Of a stretch of DNA of 64,000 nt, positions 45,789-54,800 are shown in pieces. The translations under genes and the position numbers were made by a program. How positions within the stretch are numbered: the stretch's first letter is position 1; the number at the start of each line of letters is the position of its first letter. Source of the DNA: Verrucomicrobiaceae bacterium (lineage in GTDB: Bacteria; Verrucomicrobiota; Verrucomicrobiia; Verrucomicrobiales; Verrucomicrobiaceae); contig JAIBCL010000004.1 of NCBI GenBank assembly GCA_019694165.1, positions 248,001 to 312,000 of the forward strand, read 5' to 3'. Under the pieces are notes generated by a model. It ran no database searches. It was not told the origin of the DNA and was given only the letters and a program-made list of their open reading frames with translations.

Positions 45789-47057
45789 CTAATTAGCGAG
45801 CAACTGCTCCACAAGGTTCAGTGTTTCCGGCTGCTGCAGAATGCCCATGTGATCGTGGAGGAAGTGCCTGAACGACGAAGTGCTCTTTTTGATGCGCGGA
45901 TCGGTCTCGCTCACGACGGTGACCACGCCGTCGTTTTCGCCCTTGATGTAAATGGGGCCGCCTTTGATGGAACCGTAGATCAAGTCATGCGTGGTGCCCT
46001 TTGGCAGCGGCGTGGCATACATTCTCAGAAGAAACTCGCTGTCAGGTTTGACGTCGAGCCAGGAGGGCACGGGCTTCTTCAAGTGGCGGATACCGGACTC
46101 AGCGGCGCGATGTCCGCCCCATGGCGTGGAGATGCTGACGAACTTCGGGATGAAGTTCACGCCTTCGTCCTGTACCGCCCTGCACAATGCAGTGCGCGCG
46201 ACGAGGCCGCCCATGCTGTGCGCGACCACGTCACATCGCTTGAAGCCGTGACGGTGTTTCAATTCGAGAATCGCCATGGCGAGCGCGCCTGAGACGCGAT
46301 CGAGCCTCATGCCGCTGGGATAGTGGAAGAACCAGAGTTGGTGATGCGAGCGATCGAAGTGCTCGATGAAATAGCGCCAGTCCTGCGGGCTGCCGGCGAT
46401 CCCATAGACGAAGATGACGGGCGTGCGTTTCGCATCGTAGGGCTCGGTGAAGTACAGGCCGAGCGCATTGCCACTGAGAAAGTCGAGAGGCCGCCAGAGG
46501 CCGCTTCCTCCTTGCTCCGCAGCGAACCTCTTCTCACCGAGCGAGACGACATCACCGAGGGCGATGTTCGTGTGGCCGCCGAGTTCCTTGTTCTCTTTGG
46601 GGACGCGAATCACGGTGCCAGCGGGAAGACCGTGTTCGCGTTTGAGAGTGACCATACGGATTTTTGACCGCGCGTTTGGATCTGTGATGGGAATTGGCAC
46701 AATATCGGTCAGGAAGGCGAGCGGCTCCCCGGCGTCGTATGAGCCGTTTCCGTTTTCATCCGTGAAGGCGCCGACTCGATAGAAGCTGCCCATGGACAAA
46801 TGAAAGGACGCGATGCCATCCGCACGCACGCGATGGAAGCCTGCCGAGTCCTTGCGCGTGCCATTCTCCATACGCCAGGCGAGCGCGTAAGTCGGAGCGG
46901 GGCCTTTCGGCGGTGGCACGATTTGAATCGTGATGCCGCCACGAGATTCGAGAGTCTCGATGTGCTTCTTCAGTCCGATGACGGAGCAGGAACTAAGAAA
47001 GCCCGCGACGAGAGCGGGCATGGCAAGCGTGGCGACGCGGGGCGAGAAGGATGACAT
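45789..47057 (-). CDS. Alpha/beta-hydrolase (lipase-like) lipoprotein
   Basis: 422 residues. The signal ends FLSSCS, a lipobox. A ~150-residue N-terminal domain (with a DENGNGSYDAGEP calcium-type loop) precedes the hydrolase domain, in which TPVIFVYGIAGSPQDW is the oxyanion region and CDVVAHSMGGLVAR holds the nucleophile Ser (GxSxG-like, AHSMGG). GENDGVVTVVSET has the likely Asp and FLHDHMGI the His. It is inferred to be an outer-membrane or periplasmic lipase/esterase. It shares the general layout of the hydrolase at 47922. Confidence 0.85.
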   Translation of the reverse strand: MSSFSPRVATLAMPALVAGFLSSCSVIGLKKHIETLESRGGITIQIVPPPKGPAPTYALAWRMENGTRKDSAGFHRVRADGIASFHLSMGSFYRVGAFTDENGNGSYDAGEPLAFLTDIVPIPITDPNARSKIRMVTLKREHGLPAGTVIRVPKENKELGGHTNIALGDVVSLGEKRFAAEQGGSGLWRPLDFLSGNALGLYFTEPYDAKRTPVIFVYGIAGSPQDWRYFIEHFDRSHHQLWFFHYPSGMRLDRVSGALAMAILELKHRHGFKRCDVVAHSMGGLVARTALCRAVQDEGVNFIPKFVSISTPWGGHRAAESGIRHLKKPVPSWLDVKPDSEFLLRMYATPLPKGTTHDLIYGSIKGGPIYIKGENDGVVTVVSETDPRIKKSTSSFRHFLHDHMGILQQPETLNLVEQLLAN

Positions 47058-47265
47058 GGGAAATCAGAGCTGGTCTTGCGATGAAGTGTCGAACAGTGCT
47101 CGAATTAAATGGAAGCTCAAGAGGCAGCCAATCTCGGCTGTTGTCGTACCAGACTGGTCGAGGGGGGCGGTTCGGCGTGCGGTGCGCCTGCTGCATCAAA
47201 TCGTTGCTGATACCAAAGCCGTTGATCCCGGCATTGGCGATTGCGCCCATCGCGACGTTGGCCGC

Positions 47266-47895
47266 TCAGGTCCTCGGATGAATGCGCGTGATCTTCGAGC
47301 CTTGCAGACCGAGTCCCCCCATGAGTCCATGCTGGTTGAAGAACATGGCGTAGATGCCTCGGTGGAGAGTCAGGTTGGAGAGCGAGCCGGCCTTGCCTTC
47401 GTCCACGATCACGAGGCTCGGACTGGCGGCGATCTCCCAGCCATCGCTATGACTCAGGCTGTGGAGGGCCTCCTCGTCCATGAAGAAGAGCGCGTAGCCG
47501 TAATGCTGCACGCCGGCCTGAAGTCCGTACGACAATCCTCCGGTTTGGTAGAAGGCATTGATGCTTCCGTTGCTGCGAATCAGCGCTCCATTGCCGCCCA
47601 TGCCGCCGATCATGAATCCTGCCTTGAAGATGTCGGGAAAGACCAAGATGGCTTCCGCCCTGGAACCGAGGCTCCGTGCTGCTGGCTGCGCGTCGTAGAG
47701 ATCCCGGAGCGCACGACGGGCATCGGTGGAGATTTCAGAGCAGCTCGAGTGAGCGGAGTTCACGCTGGCGAGAGGTCCTGTGCTGGAGCACTGGCTCAGC
47801 ATCACGCCGCTCACGACGGCGAGAAGCAGTGGCAAGGCGCGCGCTGTTCCGGATCGTGGCCTCGCGGTGTGGGTTGAATTGAATGACGCCGACAT
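47266..47895 (-). CDS. SYLF/YSC84-domain lipid-binding lipoprotein
   Basis: 209 residues from the ATG at 47895; ATG 47910 is possible. The signal ends LSQCSS, a lipobox. The SYLF domain is visible as ARSLGSRAEAILVFPDIFKAGFMIGG, NGALIRSNGSINAFYQTGGLSYGLQAGVQHYGYALFFM and the closing GIYAMFFNQHGLMGGLGLQGSKITRI. SYLF domains bind phosphoinositides in eukaryotes; bacterial ones are envelope proteins of unknown role. It lies between two lipase-like genes on the same strand (26 bp after the upstream one), which fits a lipid-related operon. Confidence 0.9.
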   Translation of the reverse strand: MSASFNSTHTARPRSGTARALPLLLAVVSGVMLSQCSSTGPLASVNSAHSSCSEISTDARRALRDLYDAQPAARSLGSRAEAILVFPDIFKAGFMIGGMGGNGALIRSNGSINAFYQTGGLSYGLQAGVQHYGYALFFMDEEALHSLSHSDGWEIAASPSLVIVDEGKAGSLSNLTLHRGIYAMFFNQHGLMGGLGLQGSKITRIHPRT

Positions 47896-47921
47896 GTGGC
47901 CGCTTATCATAAAGGTTGTGA

Positions 47922-49595
47922 TCACTTCGCTCCCGTTTTGGTGTGCAGGAGAAGAATGCGTCGCACTTCTTCGATGGCCTTCTCGTTCTGATGGGCGTTG
48001 TGACCGGAGGGGACGGTGATCTCGCTCTTGGCACCATCGAGGTGACTGCTCCAATAGGGCACGAGTCCGTCTGACTGCACGGGCTTTGTCTTGTCCTTGC
48101 TCCCGCCTTTGCCGCGATCACCGACGATGCTGTGGTAGGGAATCTTCGACGAAGGCGGGAAGGTATTAATTGCCTTCACGAAGCGGGCGTTTGGAGCGAG
48201 CGTATCGACACTATTCGGAATGCGCTGCAGCCTGAGATCGTCTTCGTTGAACGTCATCACACCGAGCACCTCCCGGCCGGCATTGGCCAGAGTGGCGGGC
48301 GCTTTGACGAGTTTCGCTCCGAGCCGGCCCATCCAGCCAGCAGCCATGTCTGCACCACGCAACGGTGCTGCGATGAAGATCACCCGACCTACATCGGGGC
48401 GCTCATGGAACACGAGCGCGTCTTTGAAGAGCTGTTTGCTTTTTTCGGACATTCGCACCTCTTCGACCGGCTTGCCGAGGACCTTCTGCCACAACTGGTC
48501 GCCCACATCGGTGATAAGCAGACGCGAGATGCAGCCGCCCATGCTGTGGCCGATGACCACCATCTTCTTTTTCAGCGGGAAGCGTTTTTCGATCGAGTCG
48601 AGTTCCTTGCGAAGAAGCGCGGCCGCGTGGGGGTAGGGATAGCCGCTCGGATAGCTGTAAAACCAGAACTGGTAGTATTTACGAATGGTCTCATTTGCAC
48701 GAAGCGCATTGATCATGGGTGCCCAGGTGGCGGGCGAGGAGTTCAAGCCATGCACCACCAGCACGACGGTCTTGTTCGGATCGTACGGTTGCAGACGGGC
48801 GATGCGCGCAGTCTCGGCAAACTTTTCGGGATTCAACAAGCGGGCGAGATCGAGCTTCATCGGATTCATCTCCGCGAGCATCACCGCCACCGGCACGGTA
48901 AAGTCTGCAGCGAGCGGGAAGGTGTGCCCGTTCAGCGAGACGGTCTCGACGGCGAGCGGATCGAGGAACGTGATCTCGCACCGTTTGCCATTGAATCGCG
49001 CGACAGCCGTCACGCCGTAGTAAATGCGCGCCAAGGCGAAGTTCTTCTTTGCATTGTCCATGTTGGTCTCCTTGCCAATGGCGACGAGCGGCGCTCCGAT
49101 GCCGGGTTTGAGATGGCGTTCGTTCACATAAATGCCATTCGTGTCGAACTGGTCTGCCGGCTTTAGTTGATAGAGCGCGGGATTCCACTCTTTGCGTGCA
49201 TCGGCCTTGCGGCTGAGCACCCATCCACCCTTGTCAGCCGGAATTGTGAGGGGCTGGGTCCAAGGATCGATCTTCTCGGTGTTCAGCGTGTCGAAGATGC
49301 GTGAGACCGCGAAGTTGTATTCATCGCGAAGCACTTCGTCCTTCGATGTCTTTGCGAGTTCATCCGATGCTTTCGATGCGGCCTCGATGTAGCCCGCGAG
49401 CGCCTTCATCGGATCGTGCTTCCGGGCTTTCAGCGCGCCGTCGATGCATTGGGCGACATCCGCCACTGTCTTCACAGTGCCAGTGACGGGCCGGAATGTC
49501 AGGCGCTTCTCTTTGACCCTGGCATAATTCGCACAACTGGACAGCAGCGCGCAGAACGCGAGCGCCTGAAGCAAAATGAGGAGTCGGGTTTTCAT
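47922..49595 (-). CDS. Alpha/beta-hydrolase lipoprotein (intact copy)
   Basis: 557 residues from the ATG at 49595. The signal ends ALLSSC, a lipobox. A 270-residue N-terminal part of unknown fold contains WNPALYQLKPADQFD and ARFNGKRCEITFLDPLA. The hydrolase domain has KTVVLVVHGLNSSPATW (oxyanion hole), KKMVVIGHSMGGCISRLL (nucleophile Ser in GHSMGG) and the His in SGHNAHQ near the end, with Asp in SDGLVPYWSS. An inactivated paralog lies at 59218-60888. The remnant of a DUF4105 gene is just upstream (49642), as in the other copy. Confidence 0.88.
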   Translation of the reverse strand: MKTRLLILLQALAFCALLSSCANYARVKEKRLTFRPVTGTVKTVADVAQCIDGALKARKHDPMKALAGYIEAASKASDELAKTSKDEVLRDEYNFAVSRIFDTLNTEKIDPWTQPLTIPADKGGWVLSRKADARKEWNPALYQLKPADQFDTNGIYVNERHLKPGIGAPLVAIGKETNMDNAKKNFALARIYYGVTAVARFNGKRCEITFLDPLAVETVSLNGHTFPLAADFTVPVAVMLAEMNPMKLDLARLLNPEKFAETARIARLQPYDPNKTVVLVVHGLNSSPATWAPMINALRANETIRKYYQFWFYSYPSGYPYPHAAALLRKELDSIEKRFPLKKKMVVIGHSMGGCISRLLITDVGDQLWQKVLGKPVEEVRMSEKSKQLFKDALVFHERPDVGRVIFIAAPLRGADMAAGWMGRLGAKLVKAPATLANAGREVLGVMTFNEDDLRLQRIPNSVDTLAPNARFVKAINTFPPSSKIPYHSIVGDRGKGGSKDKTKPVQSDGLVPYWSSHLDGAKSEITVPSGHNAHQNEKAIEEVRRILLLHTKTGAK

Positions 49596-49641
49596 GAGAG
49601 CAGGAGTTGGGTTGAGGGGGCTAACCGGGAAGACGAGGTTG

Positions 49642-49860
49642 TTAGCGCGGAATTGCAGGCGCGCCAGCATTGAAGCCGGGTCGATTCAATCGAATGCGCT
49701 TCGAGAAATCTGAACCGGACGATTCGTCATGCGCCGCAGGATTGATCAGCGCGCGCGATCTCAATTCGGAGAAAGGCAGGCCGTCAGTGACGAAGGCACC
49801 GCGCTCGAACATCATCTCGTCGCCCTTGCCGTTCACGAGGATGCGCCAGTCCCACGGCAC
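49642..49860 (-). pseudogene. C-terminal remnant of a DUF4105 gene
   Basis: Reading minus from 49860: WDWRILVNGKGDEMMFERGAF ... ending NAGAPAIPR. This matches the C-terminus of the intact DUF4105 protein (60931-62007) at nearly every residue, and 49786-49858 is almost identical to 61073-61147 at the DNA level. The 5' part is replaced at about 49860 by a nucleotidyltransferase fragment in the opposite direction, so the gene was cut by rearrangement. Confidence 0.85.
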
Positions 49861-50034
49861 CCGCTCGATTGGAACGACGTGCGCGGCATCCTCGTCCGCC
49901 AGGGCACAAGCAACCTCGACTGGCCCTACATCCAGCATCAATTGCAACCACTCTGCGAGATCAAGGAAGCCGCGGAGATCATTGCCCAGCTTGAAAAACT
50001 TCGTCGCGAGGTGGCTCTGAACGAAGGAGCGTAA
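49861..50034 (+). pseudogene. 3' fragment of the cassette nucleotidyltransferase gene
   Basis: Encodes LDWNDVRGILVRQGTSNLDW ... REVALNEGA, equal to the last ~58 residues of ORF D with several substitutions (H for R, A for P, IA for MT). It has no start of its own; the frame upstream is antisense to the DUF4105 remnant. It is followed by the same 3' flank and CCTGACCCCGGTTCCC as the complete copies. Confidence 0.9.
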
Positions 50035-50147
50035 GTTGGAACGATCCCATCTCGAAAAAGACGCAACATCGGCGAGAGCGGCTTCATGAAGTCCTCCAAC
50101 GCACGAACACATTTGTTGCTTTTTGCACCCTGACCCCGGTTCCCAGG

Positions 50148-50314
50148 AAGGCAAACTCGTGAGCACCGGCCCCGCGATTGATTCACGCGAATGCCTCGGT
50201 GCCGTCGTTAGCAACGGCCGCATCTTCTACACTTCGCAGGCTAGCGGCTTCATCGTATCGCAGACGTATGGTCCCGAGAGCAAGGAGCTACCGCCCGCGT
50301 GGGAGGTGAGGTGA
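50148..50314 (+). pseudogene. 3' fragment of a diverged PQQ-like gene
   Basis: Encodes GKLVSTGPAIDSRECLGAVV ... LPPAWEVR, the last ~55 residues of the PQQ-like protein, beginning right after the CCTGACCCCGGTTCCC motif. It differs from 43788-43954 mainly at third codon positions, so it derives from another gene copy that had evolved under selection, not from a recent copy of the adjacent gene. Confidence 0.88.
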
Positions 50315-50322
50315 GCGCCACG

Positions 50323-50431
50323 GAGGATAGGCCTCCGGCCTGTCAACGGCCCGGGGCTTTCAGCCTCGGTCCGACTCCCCTGAAGGCCAGAGGCCCCAGG
50401 CCAATGACAGGCGTGGACGCCTATCCTCCAC
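50323..50431. repeat. ~109-bp inverted-repeat element (cassette 5' flank, copy 2)
   Basis: Same element as 43963-44071 with a single base difference (G at 50368). Confidence 0.75.
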
Positions 50432-50487
50432 TCTCAGCCCGCTTTCCACTCATTGACCATCGCTGGGCGTCCCCGTAATCTCCCGCC

Positions 50488-50700
50488 ATGACAGCCGCCC
50501 AGATCATTCAAGAGATCGACTGCCTGCCTCCGACGGAGGTCGAAAGGATCGCAACACACGCAAACGAGCGACTTGAGGAGCTTCGTCAGCTTTCGCCGGT
50601 AGCATTGGGTATGCTGCTAGATCAGTTCATTGAAGCCTCCGATCCGAATGAAGTTGAGCGACTGAGAGAGGAAGTCACCAAAGGCTTTTACGGGCGCTGA
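50488..50700 (+). CDS. Cassette ORF A (copy 2)
   Basis: Identical to the 70-residue protein at 44128; see there for features. Being repeated without change next to identical non-coding flanks, its identity reflects recent duplication or gene conversion rather than selection alone. Confidence 0.6.
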   Translation: MTAAQIIQEIDCLPPTEVERIATHANERLEELRQLSPVALGMLLDQFIEASDPNEVERLREEVTKGFYGR

Positions 50701-50704
50701 TCCG

Positions 50705-50950
50705 ATGCCCAAGATCCGCCGTGCCCGCCTGCCGAATGCTCTCTTCCAGCATTTGCTCACTCGTGCCCGAGAACGCCAGCTTTCGAGGGACGACATTCTC
50801 GCCTTCGCCGCGTGGCTCGACACCAACCCCGAAGTCCCCGAAGGCGAATGGTTTAAGCGGTTCCCCGGCCTCATCGCCTGCGGCGAGGACGAACTGGTGA
50901 AGACCTTCCGCATTCCCGGCCAGGTGCCGCATGGTGAGGAAGTGTTCTGA
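50705..50950 (+). CDS. Cassette ORF B (copy 2)
   Basis: Identical to the 81-residue protein at 44345, with the same 4-bp spacing after ORF A. Function unknown. Confidence 0.6.
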   Translation: MPKIRRARLPNALFQHLLTRARERQLSRDDILAFAAWLDTNPEVPEGEWFKRFPGLIACGEDELVKTFRIPGQVPHGEEVF

Positions 50951-51000
50951 CCGGCGATGAATCCATTCGCAATCGAATCGCCGCCACCTACCCTTCGCCC

Positions 51001-51231
51001 ATGACCGAAGCCGAACGCGAACTCACCAAACGCTGGGTGGACACCTGGGCCAAGGCCGCGCCCGAGTTGCAGAAGGTGCGCGATGCGGACATCCGAGCGG
51101 CGGACACGGCAAAGGCAATGCGGCTCTTTGCGGGATCTGCTGAGTGGGCTGTGGTTCACCGCCCGGCCTTGCCGACCTCCGGCCTCATCGAGCAACAACG
51201 ATGGTTCGCCAAGCTGGCCGCAGCGTCATGA
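51001..51231 (+). CDS. Cassette ORF C (copy 2)
   Basis: Identical to the 76-residue protein at 44641 and again overlapping the nucleotidyltransferase start by ATGA (51228-51231). Confidence 0.7.
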   Translation: MTEAERELTKRWVDTWAKAAPELQKVRDADIRAADTAKAMRLFAGSAEWAVVHRPALPTSGLIEQQRWFAKLAAAS

Positions 51232-51809
51232 ACGAACTCACCAAGCTGGCTTTGGAACTTCAAAGCTTCTTTGAAACGAGGAACTGGTCCTTTTGCATCA
51301 TCGGCGGGATCGCCGTTCAGCACTGGGGCGAGCCAAGGTTCACCAAGGACGTGGACATCACGCTGCTGACCGGATTCGGAGGAGAAGAAGCCTTCGTTGA
51401 CAGTCTTATCTCCGCTTATGAGTCCAGAGTCAGTGACGCCCGGGAGTTTGCGCTTCGCAATCGTGTGCTTCTGCTTCGCTCCTCACAAGGCATCGGCATT
51501 GATGTGGCGCTCGGCGCGCTGCCTTTTGAGGATCAAGCCGTGAAGCGTGCGCGGAAGATTGAAGTCGAAGCAGGAGCATCGTTGCGACTTTGCACCGCTG
51601 AAGACCTCATCGTGATGAAAGCCTTCGCGAGCCGCCCGCTGGACTGGAACGACGTGCGCGGCATCCTCGTCCGCCAGGGCACAAGCAACCTCGACTGGCC
51701 CTACATCCAGCGCCAGTTGCGACCGCTCTGCGAGATCAAGGAAGCCCCGGAGATCATGACACAGCTTGAAAAACTTCGTCGCGAGGTGGCTCTGAACGAA
51801 AGAGCGTGA
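51228..51809 (+). CDS. Cassette ORF D (copy 2), AbiEii/MNT-like nucleotidyltransferase
   Basis: 193 residues; the same as 44868-45449 except for three substitutions in the last 30 residues (QLRPLC, QLEKLR, LNERA). All active-site residues are kept, so both copies could be functional. It converges on the STAND gene, whose stop lies 74 bp further on the other strand. Confidence 0.85.
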   Translation: MNELTKLALELQSFFETRNWSFCIIGGIAVQHWGEPRFTKDVDITLLTGFGGEEAFVDSLISAYESRVSDAREFALRNRVLLLRSSQGIGIDVALGALPFEDQAVKRARKIEVEAGASLRLCTAEDLIVMKAFASRPLDWNDVRGILVRQGTSNLDWPYIQRQLRPLCEIKEAPEIMTQLEKLRREVALNERA

Positions 51810-51883
51810 ATTGGAGCGATCCCATCTCGAAAAGGACGCAGCATGGTTGAAAGCGGTTTCATGAAGCCCCCAAACGCACAAAC

Positions 51884-54800
51884 CTATTTGTTGCTTTTTG
51901 CCGCCTGACCCAGGTTCTGTAGGTTCTGCACTCGCTGTTGGGCGAGTAGCGTGACAGTCAGTTTCTGATCGGCTTTCTCATATCGCCATATTTGTTCCGC
52001 CTGCTTGTAGAAAAACATCGCGTTTTCTCGATCGTGCTCATGCTCCATGAGTTGTCCGCACTCGTCGAGCACGGCACCGATCTGCTCAAGCTTGCCCAAC
52101 GCCAAATATATCTCAATCAGCGGTTCACAATTTTCAAAGAATGACCGATAATCCAACGCACGTCGAGCGAGTTGAAGCCGTGATGCCAAACCCTGTGCGT
52201 TGACTTCGAGGCGGTGAATGCTGGCTGAGTCAAGACGGCTTGCGTCGTGCGCCATCTGTCCTTCGATCTGAAGCAAATACACATCTCGTCGGAGCGCTCC
52301 AGCAAACACCTTGCCACAGGGGTGTGTAAGCAGAATATCCAGACGCGCCGGGAACCAGACTGGTGATAATCCGGAACCAGATAGGACGAATCGTGTTTGG
52401 TCGACTGTCGGCTTTCCTGTCCAAGAGAGCGGTCGAATGTTTGGACTGCGCGACATGATATTACCTTTGAGTTCTCCAAGGAGATGGCCGTCGTGGATAC
52501 TCCATATCATCACGTCTCCGTCAAACGTGCTACTCATGACATTGAGGCCATTTGGTGAGAACTGCATCATTGCAACTTGAGCTTCGTGGCGCGGTGACGT
52601 TCGAGTGACTTTGGCATGCCCAGGCTGATAATCCCAGATTCTAACTGTCTCGTCATATGAGCCACTCGCAAGTCTTTGTCCGTCCGTTGAGAAGACTATT
52701 GAGCATACGGAGTCCTGGTGCCCGGTGAATTGCGCAGTCTCCTCACCAGTGATGTAATTCCAGACCCGAATCCCTCCGTCATAGTGTCCCGTCGCAACAT
52801 AAAGCGAGTTCCGGCAGAAGGCCGCACAGCATGGGGAGTCAACCATCCGACACGAGGAAATGATTTGACCGCTAGTTGAGTCGTATCGGGCAACGTAACC
52901 GTCCTTGGTGATCAAGGCTACCTGGTTTCCATCTGCAATGAACGCCGCCGACAATGCGTCTCTCTGAACAACCGAAAAGAGCGGTCGCCTCGTGTCCAGA
53001 TTCCAGTTGATGACTGTCCCTTTGTGCGAACAAGCCAGAAGAGTTCGCTGAGGCGAATAGGCAATTGCACAAATAGCACCGTCGTGAATTTTGAACTCAT
53101 TTGTGTATACCCCTGCATCAATATCTAATATCCTGATTGTGCCATCGGTAAAACCTGAGGCCAAATGCTTGCCATCCGGATCCTCCGCCAACACATTGAT
53201 GTTGGATCCAGGTAAGTGAAGAGATTCGTCCCCACCTGGAAAGGCGAATATGCGAAGGCCGTCGGTAGAACCTGTCGCGACACCGCGACCATTCGAAAGA
53301 AGGTGAACTGCTGTCACAACATTGGGGTGCTTCAACGACAACAGCTCCGCCCCATCGTCCAATCTCCAGATTCTAGCGGTCCAGTCGCTATCGGATAGTA
53401 GTGTTGTCCCGAAACCGCAACAGGATGCGATGAGAAGGCCGTTTACCGAGTAATCAACCCCGACCACCCCTCCCTGATGGCCGCTGAGGACTAGGTTGCA
53501 CTGATTCCCGATTGGGACGAGAGGCGGTCGAAGCGACCGGACCCAATTCTGATTTGTTCGGTATGTTTGCCTTTCAGTTCTCCATCCCTCTAGTAGGTGG
53601 CAAAGTTTCACGTCAGGCTCTTCCACAGCGTCCTTCAGCCAGGACGTCTTCAGCAGACCTAGATAGTGTGTTCTTGCTTCTGGACAGTCATACCACCAGG
53701 CAGAATTCCACAGGCATTGAAAGAGCGCTTGCGGATAGTCCCTCGAATGTCGGGCAATAAAGTGAATGTCACGGCGCAAAGCTTCTTTTAGCACCCACAG
53801 CCGTTTTCTTTCAACGTGCTCGATTGGCAATGCATTCACGGCAGTGGTGAAATCCACCACGAGATCGAAAGCCATGTCATGGATGACTTTCGCTTCGAGG
53901 AAGAAGATGTTTTCGAGCGTGGCAATGAGGTCAGGCCAGGCTCCCGCGCGGGTCTGATGATGGGGCAGTTCGCTGAGGGCGTGCAGGGTGGCGTCGCGGT
54001 ATTGTCCGTCGCGGTGCGGGTCGGCGAACACCTGGAGGCAGTTGGCGACGGACTGATGGGCGGCGCGCTGTTTTTCCGGGGTGTCGAGATACTTGGCCTC
54101 GGCGGCTTCGCGGAACTGGCCGTGATAGAAGTCGAGCAGTTCGCCGCGGCGCATGAGGTAGGGGCGCAGGAGGCGGAGGAGGGCGGCGACGTTACCCAGC
54201 GGATCGGTTGAGGCGGCGCTTGCAGGAGCAAGCGCCCCACCATCGGAGAGCAGGGCGGTGAGTTCCGTCGGCGAAAGGCCGTGGCGGCTGACGCCGAGGC
54301 AGCTGACGCCGAGGCAGGCGGCGAATTTTTCCACGAGCGCTGCGCCGCAAGCCCGCCCTTCGTGGTCGCGGAAGCCGGGGTCGCGGGCGAGGCGTTCGGT
54401 GAGAATCCAGCCGAAGAGCGCGCGGGCGTCGCCGGGCAGCGTGCGAATGCGCTCGGTGATCTCCTCGTAAGTGCCGAGCGTGCGCAATTCCTCCAGCGCG
54501 GTGAGGATGTAGAGAGGGAGGTTGCTGGCGGACTTCGCCTTGAGCGCGGCGATCTGTTCCGGGCTGAGGCGTTTGGAGTAGCGCTTCAAGTAGCCTTCGA
54601 TGATGGCTTGCGTGTCTGACTCATCGAGCGGCTTCAAGGCTTCGACTCGGGCATCTTTGCGATTTCTCAGGATGGCGAGGGTCTGGTGTTCCTTCTCTCC
54701 TTCTGCCGGAGAGATGACGGAGGCGATGATACGCACGCCGGGCGGCAGCTCGCGTGGCAGCCAGTTCATCCAATGGGAACCATCGGTTTCATCGAACTGA

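Larger units (their letters stand above)
50148..51903. repeat. Segmental duplication, copy 2 (PQQ tail + four-gene cassette)
   Basis: Counterpart of 43788-45548. Its 3' flank ends CTATTTGTTGCTTTTTG then CCGCCTGACCCAGGTTC, a variant of the motif at the other ends, and runs into the 3' end of the STAND gene on the opposite strand. Confidence 0.95.

Noticed and set aside
46993-47250. 85-codon minus-strand ORF downstream of the SYLF gene
   Set aside because: I considered a frameshifted C-terminus of the SYLF protein, but the domain already ends at the usual KITRI point and the ORF runs on into the start of the next gene.
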